In this document: in pieces, positions 8,519 to 18,009 of the stretch
Position numbering within the stretch: position 1 is the stretch's first letter
Layout: each line of letters starts with the position of its first letter
Source of the DNA: B46-G9 sp964581175
GTDB taxonomy: Bacteria; Desulfobacterota; DSM-4660; Desulfatiglandales; Desulfatiglandaceae
Assembly (NCBI GenBank): GCA_964581175.1
Contig: CAZONI010000005.1
Location: 1 to 64,000 of the forward strand
DNA: 64,000 nucleotides
Reading direction: 5' to 3'
Translations under genes and position numbers: made by a program
The notes under the pieces: generated by a model
Seen by the model: only the letters and a program-made list of their open reading frames with translations
What the model was told of the DNA's origin: nothing
Database searches by the model: none

Positions 8519-9403
8519 TCAGACCCTTTCAATCCTCTCCCATCCCCAGAGTCCGTACGGTTTGAACAGGAGAAAAACCGCCATGAAGGCAAAGGGCATA
8601 ATCTGTTTTACCCCGCCGGGAAAATACTTGTCCAGATAGGCCCCGGACAGGTTCTGGAGAACCCCGATAATGATACCTCCGACAATGGCCCCCGGGACGG
8701 AATTGAGTCCTCCCAGGACCACGGCGGGCAGGACAAGGAGTCCCAGATATCCGACGGAAATGTTTATCCCGTTGATATTTCCCAGGAGCGCTCCGCCCAC
8801 ACCGGCGCTCATAAAGGCAATGGCCCATGCGGCTGCATAGACGAATCGGGCGCTGACGCCAAGGGAAAGGGCTGCGGTTTCATCATCAGCAGTGGCCTGC
8901 ATGGAAAGGCCCCACCTGGTATACTTGAAAAAGCATACCAGGATAATAAGCAGGACAATGGAAAGGATAAAAGACCAGAGATAGACCGGAGAGACCTTGA
9001 GAAAGCCGACACTGATGGGTTTCAGTGCAAAAACAGGAGGAGCAAAAACGCGTGTGTCGGTTCCGAAGAGAAACTCGATTCCCCCTTTGAAAAAGAACGA
9101 AAGGCCGACGGTCACCATGATGACGCTCAAAATAGGTTCGCCGATCAATTTATCCAGGAATATCCTTTCCGTCAGGTAACCGAGGATGACCCCTACGAAC
9201 AGGGTGAGAACAACGGCTATAACAAAAGGGATGTGCATCTCGTAAAATGCGTACGTCACATAGGCCCCGATGAGGGTCAATTCTCCCATGGCCAGGTTCA
9301 GGACTCCTGAACACTTGTAGATCAGTACCCACCCGAGGGCCACCAGGGCATAGATACCACCGACCAGGATGCCGGTGGTCAAGGTCATCAGGAACAGCTC
9401 CAT
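8519..9403 (-). CDS. livH: ABC transporter permease, LivH type
   Basis: 294 residues, almost entirely hydrophobic helices. It opens with LMTLTTGILVGGIYALVALG, the usual LivH start, and contains SGVLNLAMGELTLIGAY. GGGGGAGAGA precedes the ATG. It forms the membrane channel with LivM. It lies 11 bp after the acyl-CoA synthetase gene, so import and CoA activation appear translationally linked. Confidence 0.93.
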   Translation of the reverse strand: MELFLMTLTTGILVGGIYALVALGWVLIYKCSGVLNLAMGELTLIGAYVTYAFYEMHIPFVIAVVLTLFVGVILGYLTERIFLDKLIGEPILSVIMVTVGLSFFFKGGIEFLFGTDTRVFAPPVFALKPISVGFLKVSPVYLWSFILSIVLLIILVCFFKYTRWGLSMQATADDETAALSLGVSARFVYAAAWAIAFMSAGVGGALLGNINGINISVGYLGLLVLPAVVLGGLNSVPGAIVGGIIIGVLQNLSGAYLDKYFPGGVKQIMPFAFMAVFLLFKPYGLWGWERIERV

Positions 9404-9414
9404 TCTCTCCCCCT

Positions 9415-11337
9415 TTATAGATTGATTCTCCGGATCCCCAGATCAGTCTTGATCCGTTGTTCTCTTCCGTCCTCATAGGTGATGGCCGTATCCATATGCA
9501 CCACATCCCGCTCTGAGTACAGCCCGTCAATGATATCCTTATACCTCTTCTCCACGAAAGCGCGTCTCAGCTTGCTCGTCCGTGTCAGTTCTTCATCATC
9601 AGCGTCGAACACCTTGTAAAGATTAACGAATTTGTGGATCTTGGCGGGTCCGGGCAGGTCCCTATTGGCCTCTTCGATCTGTGCCTGTACAAGATTGTAC
9701 ACGGCCGGTTGCTGAGAAAGCTCCATGTAGCTGGTATAATTGATCTTTCGGTCATCCGCCCATTTCCCGACCACCGCATAGTCAATGCACATGACGGCGA
9801 CCACATGTTCCCTCTTGTCGCCGATCACCCATGCCTCCTGGATAAAGGGACTGAATTTCAACCGAGTTTCCAGGTACTGCGGCGAAAAGGGTCTCCCGTC
9901 GTTCAGGGTCATGACGTCCTTCGATCGATCGAAAACCACCAGGTGGCCGTCCTCATCAATGAATCCCCGGTCTCCCGAATAGAGCCAGCCATCCACCAGG
10001 GTCTTTTCGGTAGCCTCATCGTTCTTGTAGTATCCAAGAAACACCGAAGGACTTTTGGAAATAATCTCACCTTCATCGGTAATTTTTACCTCGGTTTCGG
10101 GAATGGGTGTGCCCACGGTGTCGAACTTGACATCACCATCCCGGTGGACGATGGAGATTCCGGCTATCTCTGTCTGCCCGTATATCTGTTTCAGATTTAC
10201 CCCCAGTGCGTGAAAGAAGCGGAAATGGTCCGGCCCCATGGCCGCACCCCCGGTGTACGCGTGTCTGAGCCGGGACATGCCCAGATGGTCCTTGAGTTTT
10301 TTCTGCATGATAACGTACGCCACCCACCCGAGGAATTTCCACGACCACGGGACGCGCTTCTTTTCAAACTTCATGTTGGCTATCTTGTAGCCTACCTTGG
10401 TGGCAAATTGGTAAATCTTCCTCTTGATCCAGGTGGAATCTATGTACTTCACCTGCACCTTTCTCGTCATTCCTTCGTACAATCTCGGTGGGGCAAACAT
10501 CACATGGGGACCGATTTCCCGGATATCCTCCTGGGCGGTCTCGGGCTCTTCCGGAAAGTTGAGGGTATAGCCGACCTGCAGCCCGCAGGAAATGGACATC
10601 ATTTGTTCTCCAATCCAGGCAAACGGCAGGTAGGAAACAAAATCATCAGAGTCGTAACAGGGGTCGACAGCCATGAGATTGTGTCCCATGGTCAACATGT
10701 TCCAATGGCTCAACAGCGCGCCTTTCGGCAGTGCGGTGGTACCGGAAGTATAGAAGAGCAGGCATATATCGTCGCCGTGGCCCTCGCGGATTCGTTTTTC
10801 AAAAAGGTCAGGATCCTTTTCCGCCAACTCCCGACCAAGCTCCTGGACCTTCTTGATGCTCATCAAAAAGTCCTGATGATAATTGCGCATGCCCTTCGGA
10901 TCATCCCAGATAATCCATTTCATTTTCGGGCACTCATCCTTGATCGCGAGGGCTTTATCCACCTCTTCCTGGGTCTCCCCCACAAAGAATTTCGCATCGG
11001 AATGGTCTATAATATATTTGACCTCCTCCATCATACAGTCCTGGAAGAGCCACACCCCGACCCCGCCGGCGCACAGAGCCGCCATCTCGGCCCAGAGCCC
11101 TTCGGGCCTGTTATCACCGATCATGGCGACCTTGTCTCCGGGCTCCAGACCCAGGCTGATCATTCCCAAACACAGGTATTTGACCTTGTCATAGTAATCC
11201 TGCCAGGTAAATGGGCACCAGATACCGAATTCCTTTTCACGCATGGCCACCTTTGTTGTCCCATACCTCTTGCATTGCCTTGAGAACAACTTAGGTATAG
11301 TGAGGTCCTTTGTGATCTCCGTGCCAGGACTGCTCAT
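9415..11337 (-). CDS. long-chain-type acyl-CoA synthetase (AMP-forming)
   Basis: 640-residue ANL enzyme of the long-chain fatty acyl-CoA synthetase type. A3 is canonical (LLFYTSGTTALPKGALLSH), A5 is IYGQTEIAG, the A7/A8 region is YSGDRGFIDEDGHLVVFDR, and the C-terminal LTRTSKLRR has the lysine position filled. It is encoded between livG (8-bp gap) and livH (11-bp gap), inside the importer operon. This suggests that the imported acid is trapped as its CoA ester on entry. Candidates are fatty or aromatic acids; the sequence does not decide. Unlike the second synthetase at 2810-4342, all core motifs look functional. Confidence 0.92.
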   Translation of the reverse strand: MSSPGTEITKDLTIPKLFSRQCKRYGTTKVAMREKEFGIWCPFTWQDYYDKVKYLCLGMISLGLEPGDKVAMIGDNRPEGLWAEMAALCAGGVGVWLFQDCMMEEVKYIIDHSDAKFFVGETQEEVDKALAIKDECPKMKWIIWDDPKGMRNYHQDFLMSIKKVQELGRELAEKDPDLFEKRIREGHGDDICLLFYTSGTTALPKGALLSHWNMLTMGHNLMAVDPCYDSDDFVSYLPFAWIGEQMMSISCGLQVGYTLNFPEEPETAQEDIREIGPHVMFAPPRLYEGMTRKVQVKYIDSTWIKRKIYQFATKVGYKIANMKFEKKRVPWSWKFLGWVAYVIMQKKLKDHLGMSRLRHAYTGGAAMGPDHFRFFHALGVNLKQIYGQTEIAGISIVHRDGDVKFDTVGTPIPETEVKITDEGEIISKSPSVFLGYYKNDEATEKTLVDGWLYSGDRGFIDEDGHLVVFDRSKDVMTLNDGRPFSPQYLETRLKFSPFIQEAWVIGDKREHVVAVMCIDYAVVGKWADDRKINYTSYMELSQQPAVYNLVQAQIEEANRDLPGPAKIHKFVNLYKVFDADDEELTRTSKLRRAFVEKRYKDIIDGLYSERDVVHMDTAITYEDGREQRIKTDLGIRRINL

Positions 11338-11345
11338 ATGGTTTA

Positions 11346-12167
11346 CTACCTCCTTGTGGAATACAGGTCCTCTTCGCCCAGGTAAGCCTTGATAACATCA
11401 GGATTCTTCTGGACCTCCTCCGGTGGTCCGTCCGTAATCTTGTTCCCGAAATTCAATACAAACACACTGTTTGAGATGTCCATGACCACCCCCATATCAT
11501 GCTCAACCAGGATGCAGGTCACCTTCCAGCGCGGCTCCGCATTTATATCCAGAATGAAACGGGCCATGTCTTCCACTTCTTCCAGATTGAGGCCTGCCAG
11601 GGGCTCATCAAGGAGAAGCAGCTCAGGGTTCAATGCCAGGGCCCTTCCCAGTTCGACTCTCTTTTGCAGTCCATACGGGAGCATGTGGACGGTCTTGTCT
11701 CGTATGCTTTCTATTTCAAGGAGATCGATGATTTCTTCCTCAATGAACTTCCTGGACTCAAGTTCTTCCCGTTTCGTCTTCCCCACGTACATGGAACCGC
11801 TCAGGATGCCTGACTTGAGGTGTATATGCCTGCCGAGCCGGATGTTATCGAGCACTGTCATCCCCCCGAACAATTCGATCTTCTGAAAGGTCCGGGAAAT
11901 GCCGAGTTCCGCGCGATGAAAGGGTCTCAGGTGGTTAATCTGGGCGCCCTTGTAGTAGAGATTCCCCTGTTGCGGTCTGTAAAGCCCATTGATGCAATTC
12001 ATCATGACCGTTTTTCCTGCGCCGTTCGGTCCGATGATGGAATGGATCTCTCCTTTTTTCACTTCGAGGCTGACGCCGACCAGTGCGGCCACTTTGCCGA
12101 AATACATGTGGATATTTTCGAGCCTTAAAAGAGTATCGCCCTCTTTCACCTCCCCCACTTGCACCAT
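11346..12167 (-). CDS. livG: ABC transporter ATP-binding protein, LivG type
   Basis: 273 residues. Walker A GPNGAGKT is at 46-53, the LivG-type signature LPYGLQKR at 163-170 and Walker B ELLLLDEP at about 182-189. An extended switch region, HDMGVVMDISNSVFVL, follows. It is the second ATPase of the importer and the first gene of its operon, with a candidate promoter at 12372-12400. No strong ribosome site is visible upstream of the ATG. Confidence 0.92.
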   Translation of the reverse strand: MVQVGEVKEGDTLLRLENIHMYFGKVAALVGVSLEVKKGEIHSIIGPNGAGKTVMMNCINGLYRPQQGNLYYKGAQINHLRPFHRAELGISRTFQKIELFGGMTVLDNIRLGRHIHLKSGILSGSMYVGKTKREELESRKFIEEEIIDLLEIESIRDKTVHMLPYGLQKRVELGRALALNPELLLLDEPLAGLNLEEVEDMARFILDINAEPRWKVTCILVEHDMGVVMDISNSVFVLNFGNKITDGPPEEVQKNPDVIKAYLGEEDLYSTRR

Positions 12168-12371
12168 ATGATCTGGCCTCCATTTTCGCTAAATGCCAAA
12201 CAATGAACCGTACGTTTCTAGATGTGGGATGCAATCGGTTGGATATGCCGAGCAAGAAATCCTGGGTGTCTTCCGGAAATAGACAAGTACCGACCCCGTT
12301 GAAAAATGGTGTCGCCATCCCTCCGGAAGCATCTTCTGCCTGAAAAAATCTGTATATAATCGCGCCTATAC

Positions 12372-12400
12372 CCTTTACTTATTCAACGCGTTTTTGTCAA
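12372..12400 (-). promoter_or_regulatory. candidate promoter of the liv/acyl-CoA synthetase operon
   Basis: On the minus strand, TTGACA (12400-12395), a 17-bp spacer and TAAAGG (12377-12372). The -35 is perfect and the -10 weak. A leader of about 200 nt would follow before livG. Nothing else recognisable is seen in 12168-12434. Confidence 0.4.
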
Positions 12401-12434
12401 CCTCTATTTCATGACACGTCTCGCTGGAACCTCA

Positions 12435-13631
12435 TCACTCGTCGCCGTCAATCTCCGTGTTCAAAAAACGTCTGGTTCTCACCTGCGGGATGAGGTTTTT
12501 TCGGCATTGTTCCAGGAAATACTCGTCGGTCATGCCGGCAATAAAATCACGCACTATGCCTGCAGCAGGTGTTTTGCCTTTATAGTCGGGAGACATCCCC
12601 TCCAGAAACTCCCGATATATGTCCGACGACTCAATACCCTTCTCAAGATCACTGAGATATGTGTCAAAAAGCAGTTCGAACATGAGCCGGATTTTCCGGG
12701 TCTGAGCCTTTACCTTTGGATTCCGATAAATATTTTCCTGGTTGAAATCTTTCAGCTGCCGCAGGGATTCACCCACCGTCTCACTGAAGCAGAGATACGG
12801 TTTGTCAAGGCTGCTGGCCACCAGATCTTCCACCAGTCGGTAGACGATGGTCCCATTAGAGTCTCCCAGGACCTCTGTGCAACTCTGAGGAAGATCATTT
12901 CGGCGGATCAGGCCAAGGCGAATGGCGTCTTCTATGTCCCGGCCCACATAACTGATGCTGTCTGCCATTCTCACCACACAGCCCTCCAGGCTCATGGGCC
13001 ATATGTCGCACAGCGGTTCCGCCGATTTCCTGGCCATTTCCCGGACTAGAATTTCAAAAGTCTTCTCTCTTCTCGGTTTAAGGGCCTGCGAATGAATTTC
13101 ACCGTCATGGCAAAAAATTCCATCGAGGACCTGCAGTGACAAATTCCATCCCCTGCCCTTCCTTTCAATTTCCTGAAGGAATCTTACTCCTTGAATATTA
13201 TGGAGAAACGGCCCGATATTGTGCCGTTCGCAGAGAAGGGAGAGAAATTTCTCGCCGTCATGCCCGAAAGGGGAATGGCCAATGTCATGGCCCAATGCGA
13301 TAGCCTCAATGAGGTCTTCGTTCAGTCTCAGCAGGCGACCTACGGTACGGCCAATTTTCGAGACGAGCTGAACGTGTAACACCCGGTGTGTAATGTGGTC
13401 GTTTTTGATGAGATAGAAAACCTGAGTCTTGTCTATGTAGCGTGAGTAGGCGAGTGAATGAAGGATGCGGTCCGCATCGATGGAGAAGTTTTGCCGGTGA
13501 CCGATGCTCACGGCCGGCTCATCTTTCATTCTTACCGCCTCAGCACTGAGGCATGCGAGGGGAGAGAGCCTTGCCTGCTCGGAACGGTCGAGCGCAAACC
13601 GTATCTCTCGAAGGGTGTCACTGTTCTTCAA
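12435..13631 (-). CDS. dgt: deoxyguanosinetriphosphate triphosphohydrolase-like HD protein
   Basis: 398-residue HD-domain hydrolase, expected to convert dNTPs (typically dGTP) to nucleoside plus triphosphate. The metal ligands are visible as HITHR (His82), GHDIGH (His115-Asp116) and a later Asp in VVRMADSISY. The N-terminal LREIRFALDRSEQARLSPLA matches the usual start of bacterial dGTPase-like proteins (LxxREx..LSPxA), supporting the TTG at 13631 over the internal ATG. That TTG overlaps the stop of the preceding gene as TTGA, so translation is probably coupled. Confidence 0.88.
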   Translation of the reverse strand: MKNSDTLREIRFALDRSEQARLSPLACLSAEAVRMKDEPAVSIGHRQNFSIDADRILHSLAYSRYIDKTQVFYLIKNDHITHRVLHVQLVSKIGRTVGRLLRLNEDLIEAIALGHDIGHSPFGHDGEKFLSLLCERHNIGPFLHNIQGVRFLQEIERKGRGWNLSLQVLDGIFCHDGEIHSQALKPRREKTFEILVREMARKSAEPLCDIWPMSLEGCVVRMADSISYVGRDIEDAIRLGLIRRNDLPQSCTEVLGDSNGTIVYRLVEDLVASSLDKPYLCFSETVGESLRQLKDFNQENIYRNPKVKAQTRKIRLMFELLFDTYLSDLEKGIESSDIYREFLEGMSPDYKGKTPAAGIVRDFIAGMTDEYFLEQCRKNLIPQVRTRRFLNTEIDGDE

Positions 13632-13882
13632 CCTTCTTTGTCCCCCTTTTTTCCTTTTTGTTTTCCATAGATGTTCTTGAGTTCACTCCACACGTTCTTG
13701 CTTCTGCTGGTGATAATCCTGTGGGCCTCGTCCACCACCTGCCTCGATTGCCCCTCCAGGGTATCATCGGGAGGCATGGGCCTGCCCTCCTTCCGGTATT
13801 TCCAGCGAATGACCGATCGGGTGATACCCCGTTCAGCACGATCCAGGGCGCGCCTAATGTCCTTCTTGGTGTCTTCACTCAT
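13628..13882 (-). CDS. conserved-looking small protein, 84 residues, function unknown
   Basis: Starts at the ATG at 13882, with CAGGTG about 6 nt upstream; a GTG three codons earlier is possible. The sequence is strongly charged (SEDTKKDIRRALDRAERGI..., C-terminal KQKGKKGDKEG), with no cysteine, membrane segment or signal. The middle, DDTLEGQSRQVVDEAHRIIT, could be helical. Its stop overlaps the start of the dGTPase-like gene. It could be a regulator or partner of that enzyme, but no family is recognised. Confidence 0.6.
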   Translation of the reverse strand: MSEDTKKDIRRALDRAERGITRSVIRWKYRKEGRPMPPDDTLEGQSRQVVDEAHRIITSRSKNVWSELKNIYGKQKGKKGDKEG

Positions 13883-14263
13883 GTGTTTCACCTGCTTTCA
13901 GCAGATCTTTCCCGCACGAAAATATCTGCTTTTTTCTTGCACAATGGTCTCTTTGGTGCTAAACATATCTATTTACGTTGTTTGCGCCACCGCTGCTGAA
14001 ACGCCTTCCAGAGACCTTTTTGAAGGAATATAACAGTTTTGCGCGGAAAGCTCAAGGCCCCGTTCCGCGACGAACCGCCTTCAGGAAAAAACGGCTCTTC
14101 TGAGGGGCTCACTTGCGGCACGATACCGACATGAGCGCAAAAAAAACTTCGCAGATCCAGACAGCCCCGGTGCCCTGTGCCTGTGAGGGTCTTATTTCAT
14201 CTGGATCGAGGAAAAACTGAGGGAGGGGGATATTCCCATATCTCCCAGAAAAAGGAGGAAATT
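13883..14263 (+). other. intergenic leader region upstream of rpsB
   Basis: 381 bp between divergent genes. It contains a 7-bp hairpin, CGCGGAA...TTCCGCG (14042-14069), and a weaker CCTTCAG...CTGAGG pairing around 14079-14107. S2 operons in other bacteria have autoregulatory leaders, and these stems could play that role. I cannot match them to a known motif. No convincing promoter consensus was found. Confidence 0.35.
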
Positions 14264-15118
14264 ATGCTGGCAATCAATATGAAACAGCTCCTGGAATCAG
14301 GCGTCCACTTCGGACATCAAACCAGGCGATGGAACCCGAAAATGAAACCATACATATTCGGGGCCAGGAACGGCATCCATATCATTGACCTTCAAAAGAC
14401 AGTCAGGCTTTTCAAAACCGCATATGACTTCGTAGCCAGAATCGTTGCCGACGGTTATTCGGTTCTGTATGTGGGCACGAAAAAACAGGCTCACGATTCC
14501 ATTGTGGAAGAGAGTGAACGATGTGGCATGTTCTATATGGTAAACAGATGGCTGGGCGGAACCCTGACCAATTTTCAGACTATCCAAAAGAGTGTGACCC
14601 GGCTTAAGGAACTTGAGGCCATGAAGAACGACGGAACCATAAACCGCTATACCAAAAAGGAAGCCCTGAAAATTGAAAGGGAACTCGGAAAGCTCGAAAA
14701 GACCCTTGGAGGCATCAAGAATATGGACGAACTGCCCGGGGCTGTCTTCGTGGTCGATCCCAAGAGAGAGAGAATCGCCGTGAAGGAAGCGAGAAAACTG
14801 GGTATCCCGGTCGTTGCCATAGCCGACACAAATTGTGATCCGGATGAAATCGATTTCATCATACCCGGAAATGATGACGCTATCCGCGCCATACGCCTGA
14901 TCTGTTCAAAGATTGCTGATGCCTGCATTGAAGGACACAATCTGGCCGAGGAAAGATTGCGAGCTGAAGCAGAGCTTCAGCAACAAAGGGAAGAAGCGGA
15001 ACCGGAAGTCCAGGCCAGAGGTGAAGGTGACGCAGAAGGACCCGAGGTGATCGTTGTTTCCAAGAAACATGAAGCGCCTCGAGAAGCACCAGAACCGGTC
15101 GAGGCAGCCTCGGAATAA
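14264..15118 (+). CDS. rpsB: 30S ribosomal protein S2
   Basis: 284 residues, starting at the ATG at 14264 behind AAAGGAGG. The N-terminal MKQLLESGVHFGHQTRRWNP is the S2 hallmark, and GGTLTNFQTI and PVVAIADTNCDPD are also conserved. The C-terminal 40 residues form an acidic, Glu-rich tail (EAEPEVQARGEGDAEGP), longer than in E. coli S2 (241 residues). It is the first gene of the rpsB-tsf-pyrH-frr run. Confidence 0.97.
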   Translation: MLAINMKQLLESGVHFGHQTRRWNPKMKPYIFGARNGIHIIDLQKTVRLFKTAYDFVARIVADGYSVLYVGTKKQAHDSIVEESERCGMFYMVNRWLGGTLTNFQTIQKSVTRLKELEAMKNDGTINRYTKKEALKIERELGKLEKTLGGIKNMDELPGAVFVVDPKRERIAVKEARKLGIPVVAIADTNCDPDEIDFIIPGNDDAIRAIRLICSKIADACIEGHNLAEERLRAEAELQQQREEAEPEVQARGEGDAEGPEVIVVSKKHEAPREAPEPVEAASE

Positions 15119-15233
15119 CGTGTGTATCCTGCTTCAGTTAAACGCCATTTAAAGACCGAGCAATGGATCGGGCACTCGGACTTATACCCTGCTCCGGTCG
15201 GGGCTGGGAATACCTTTACGGAGGAATCAGACT

Positions 15234-15836
15234 TTGGAAATAACTGCAACACTTATTAAGGATTTGAGAGACAAAACCGCCGTTGGAGTCATGGATTGCA
15301 AGGAGGCCCTCTCGGAATGCGCGGGCGATATCCAGAAAGCGATCGAATATTTGAGGAAAAAAGGCATTGCCACAGCCAAGAAACGGAGCGGTCGAACCAC
15401 CTCCCAGGGCCAGGTACAGTCCTACATCCACGGAGGAGGAAAAATCGGCGTGCTTGTAGAGGTGAACTGCGAAACCGATTTCACCGGAAAGACGGAAGAC
15501 TTTACGAATTTTGTCAGGGACCTGGCCATGCAGATTGCAGCGACAAGCCCCATTGCGGTTGACCGGGAAGGAGTCCCCGATGCAATCGTTCAAACAGAAA
15601 AGGAGATCTATGCCTCACAGGCGCGTGAAACCGGCAAACCCGAAAATGTGATCGAAAAGATTGTTGAAGGGAAGTTGAAGAAGTTTTACAGCGAAGCATG
15701 CCTCGTTGAGCAGCCCTTTGTGAAAAATCCGGATATCACGGTGCAGGATCTGGCCAATGAAATGATGGCGAAGACGGGAGAAAACATTGTGATAAGGCGG
15801 TTCGCCCGTTTCCAGCTTGGAGAGGAGGATGCATAG
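15234..15836 (+). CDS. tsf: translation elongation factor Ts (short form)
   Basis: Nucleotide exchange factor for EF-Tu. It opens with ITATLIKDLRDKTAVGVMDC, the UBA-like N-terminal domain with the TG(V)GxMDCKxAL motif. The core CETDFTGKTEDF follows. At 200 residues it is the short type with a single dimerisation region; E. coli EF-Ts is 283. The start is TTG, with GGAGGAAT upstream. The 3' end overlaps pyrH by 8 nt. Confidence 0.96.
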   Translation: MEITATLIKDLRDKTAVGVMDCKEALSECAGDIQKAIEYLRKKGIATAKKRSGRTTSQGQVQSYIHGGGKIGVLVEVNCETDFTGKTEDFTNFVRDLAMQIAATSPIAVDREGVPDAIVQTEKEIYASQARETGKPENVIEKIVEGKLKKFYSEACLVEQPFVKNPDITVQDLANEMMAKTGENIVIRRFARFQLGEEDA

Positions 15837-16560
15837 AACCTCGCCGCCATTCAGCCGTGTTTTGCTCAAACTGAGCGGAGAGGCCCTCATGGGGGATCAT
15901 GCCTACGGCATTGACCCTTCTGTGCTGCGGTCTGTTGGCGAAGAAATTGCATCCGTCCATGAGAAAGGGATCCAAATCGCAATCGTCGTCGGAGGAGGCA
16001 ATATTTTTCGAGGTCTTGAGTCCTCGGCCTATGGTGTCGGAAGGGTGCGGGCTGATTACATGGGTATGCTGGCCACCATAATCAACGCCCTGGCCCTTGG
16101 AGAGATCCTGGACCGTCTGGAAGCCGAGACAAGAGTCATGACGGCTATCGACATGATCAAGGTTGCCGAGCCGTACATTCGTGGGAGAGCCCTTAGCCAC
16201 CTGAACAAGAATCGCGTTGTTGTTTTTGGGGCCGGTACCGGAAATCCCTATTTTACCACGGATACCGCTGCGGCCCTGAGGGCCATGGAAATAGATGCGG
16301 ATATCTTGTTGAAGGCCACAAAAGTGGAGGGAGTTTTCGATTCCGATCCTGAAATAAATCCCAACGCCCAGCGATTTTCCAGGCTGAACTATAGGGAAGT
16401 GTTGGAGAAAAACCTGAAGGTTATGGACTTGACCGCTGTTTCTTTGGCAATGGACCAAAATCTGCCCATCAGGGTTTTCAACCTGAAGACAAAGGGGAAT
16501 ATCCTGCGCGTTATCGCCGGGGAAGACGTGGGTACCCTTGTTACAGGAGAAGAACGATGA
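15829..16560 (+). CDS. pyrH: UMP kinase
   Basis: 243 residues, amino-acid kinase fold, phosphorylating UMP to UDP with ATP. VLLKLSGEALMG, IVVGGGNIFRG and TGNPYFTTDTAAALRA are the family signatures. The ATG at 15829 lies within tsf and uses the GGAGAGGAGG just upstream; a TTG four codons earlier is less likely. The stop overlaps frr as ATGA. Confidence 0.96.
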   Translation: MHRTSPPFSRVLLKLSGEALMGDHAYGIDPSVLRSVGEEIASVHEKGIQIAIVVGGGNIFRGLESSAYGVGRVRADYMGMLATIINALALGEILDRLEAETRVMTAIDMIKVAEPYIRGRALSHLNKNRVVVFGAGTGNPYFTTDTAAALRAMEIDADILLKATKVEGVFDSDPEINPNAQRFSRLNYREVLEKNLKVMDLTAVSLAMDQNLPIRVFNLKTKGNILRVIAGEDVGTLVTGEER

Positions 16561-17114
16561 AAGAGGAAATACTTGCGGAACTACGACAAAAAATGGCCAA
16601 AACGGTCGAAGCAATCGGGCGGGATTTCAAAAAAATCAGGACAGGCCGCGCATCTACCGCCCTCCTGGATGGAATCAAGGTTGATTGCTATGATACACAG
16701 ATGCCCCTTGAGCAGGTTGCTTCCCTGTCCGCCCCGGAGCCGCGCCTTCTTACCATTCAACCGTGGGATCAGTCCATTATCGGCGAAATAGAAAAAAGCA
16801 TTCTCAAATCCGAACTGGGCCTGACACCCATGAATGACGGCAAACTGATACGAATATCCATCCCTCCCCTTACCGAGGAGCGCCGGAAGGAACTGGCAAA
16901 GCTGGCCAAAAAGATGGCCGAAGAGAGCAAGGTCACTATCCGAAATCACCGGCGTGACGCAAATGAAATGTTCAAACAGTTGAAAAATGACAAGGAAATG
17001 TCCGAGGATGATTCCTTCAAGGCCCAGGATGAGGTTCAAGAGATTACAGATGAATTTATTGAAAAAATAGATACCGTTACCAAAGAAAAGGAAAAGGAAA
17101 TACTCGAATTCTAA
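16557..17114 (+). CDS. frr: ribosome recycling factor
   Basis: 185 residues, the standard length. Together with EF-G it splits post-termination ribosomes. Conserved segments are IRTGRASTALLDGI, ISIPPLTEERRKEL and IRNHRRDANE. The start ATGA overlaps the pyrH stop, indicating translational coupling. Confidence 0.97.
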   Translation: MKEEILAELRQKMAKTVEAIGRDFKKIRTGRASTALLDGIKVDCYDTQMPLEQVASLSAPEPRLLTIQPWDQSIIGEIEKSILKSELGLTPMNDGKLIRISIPPLTEERRKELAKLAKKMAEESKVTIRNHRRDANEMFKQLKNDKEMSEDDSFKAQDEVQEITDEFIEKIDTVTKEKEKEILEF

Positions 17115-17213
17115 GGCCCAGCCTCAAACGCACTTGCTGACTGCTCACCGTCTTCATTCATCACTCGCAAGGCCGATCAGGGATTTTCTCCTGTGCCCGG
17201 ACAGGCATCATAT

Positions 17214-17978
17214 ATGGCACTCAACATATCTGAAGAAATAAAATTGCTTGATCCAAAGAAACTTCCGGAACATGTCGCCATTATCATGGATGGGAATGGC
17301 AGGTGGGCCGAACAGCGGGGCATGGACAGGGTGCGCGGACATCAGACGGGCGCGGAATCTGTAAGGGAGATCGTCCGGGCCAGCCGTGAGCTGGGCATTC
17401 ACTGGCTGACCCTTTATGCCTTTTCAGAAGAGAACTGGAAACGTTCCAAATTCGAAATCCGAACGCTGATGAGACTTTTGAGACGGTTTCTCAAGAGCGA
17501 ACTTGACGAAATGCTTGAAAACGGCATCCGTCTGCAAGCAATCGGGAGAATCACAAAACTCGACGCGAGCACGAGGCAGACGCTGGCCAGGACTATGGAA
17601 CGAACCGCCGGAAATCGCGATATGGTCTTGACACTGGCCCTGAGTTATGGCGGGAGGCAGGAAATTTTGGACGCTTTTCGTTCCCTGGCCTTGCGCCTGG
17701 AACAGGGCGACATTTCCCTCGACCAGATTACCGAACAGACGGTCTCTCGCTCGTTATATACGTCCGCCATGCCTGATCCGGATCTGCTTATCCGGACAAG
17801 TGGAGAATATCGGGTCAGTAATTTCCTTTTATGGCAAATTGCCTACACAGAGTTTTACGTTACGCCGACCCTGTGGCCTGATTTCAGAAAAGAGGAATTC
17901 CTGCGGGCCATAGAAGATTATGAAAATCGGGAGCGACGCTTCGGCGCCACAGCCGATTACATGGAGCAGAAAGCATAA
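17214..17978 (+). CDS. uppS: undecaprenyl diphosphate synthase
   Basis: 254 residues from the ATG at 17214; a GTG at 17193 is an alternative. A cis-prenyltransferase making the C55 carrier for peptidoglycan and O-antigen. The catalytic Asp26 is in MDGNGRWA (25-32). TLYAFSEENWKR and DLLIRTSGEYRVSNFLLWQ (19 residues, the conserved RTSGE...NFLLWQ motif) are intact. No strong Shine-Dalgarno is seen. Confidence 0.95.
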   Translation: MALNISEEIKLLDPKKLPEHVAIIMDGNGRWAEQRGMDRVRGHQTGAESVREIVRASRELGIHWLTLYAFSEENWKRSKFEIRTLMRLLRRFLKSELDEMLENGIRLQAIGRITKLDASTRQTLARTMERTAGNRDMVLTLALSYGGRQEILDAFRSLALRLEQGDISLDQITEQTVSRSLYTSAMPDPDLLIRTSGEYRVSNFLLWQIAYTEFYVTPTLWPDFRKEEFLRAIEDYENRERRFGATADYMEQKA

Positions 17979-18009
17979 TTTTCTAAAAAAGCGACGCTAG
18001 ATCTATAAA

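Noticed and set aside
14177..14263. Upstream in-frame extension of rpsB to a GTG at 14177
   Set aside because: The ATG at 14264 has AAAGGAGG at good spacing and matches the family start; the extension has no similarity.
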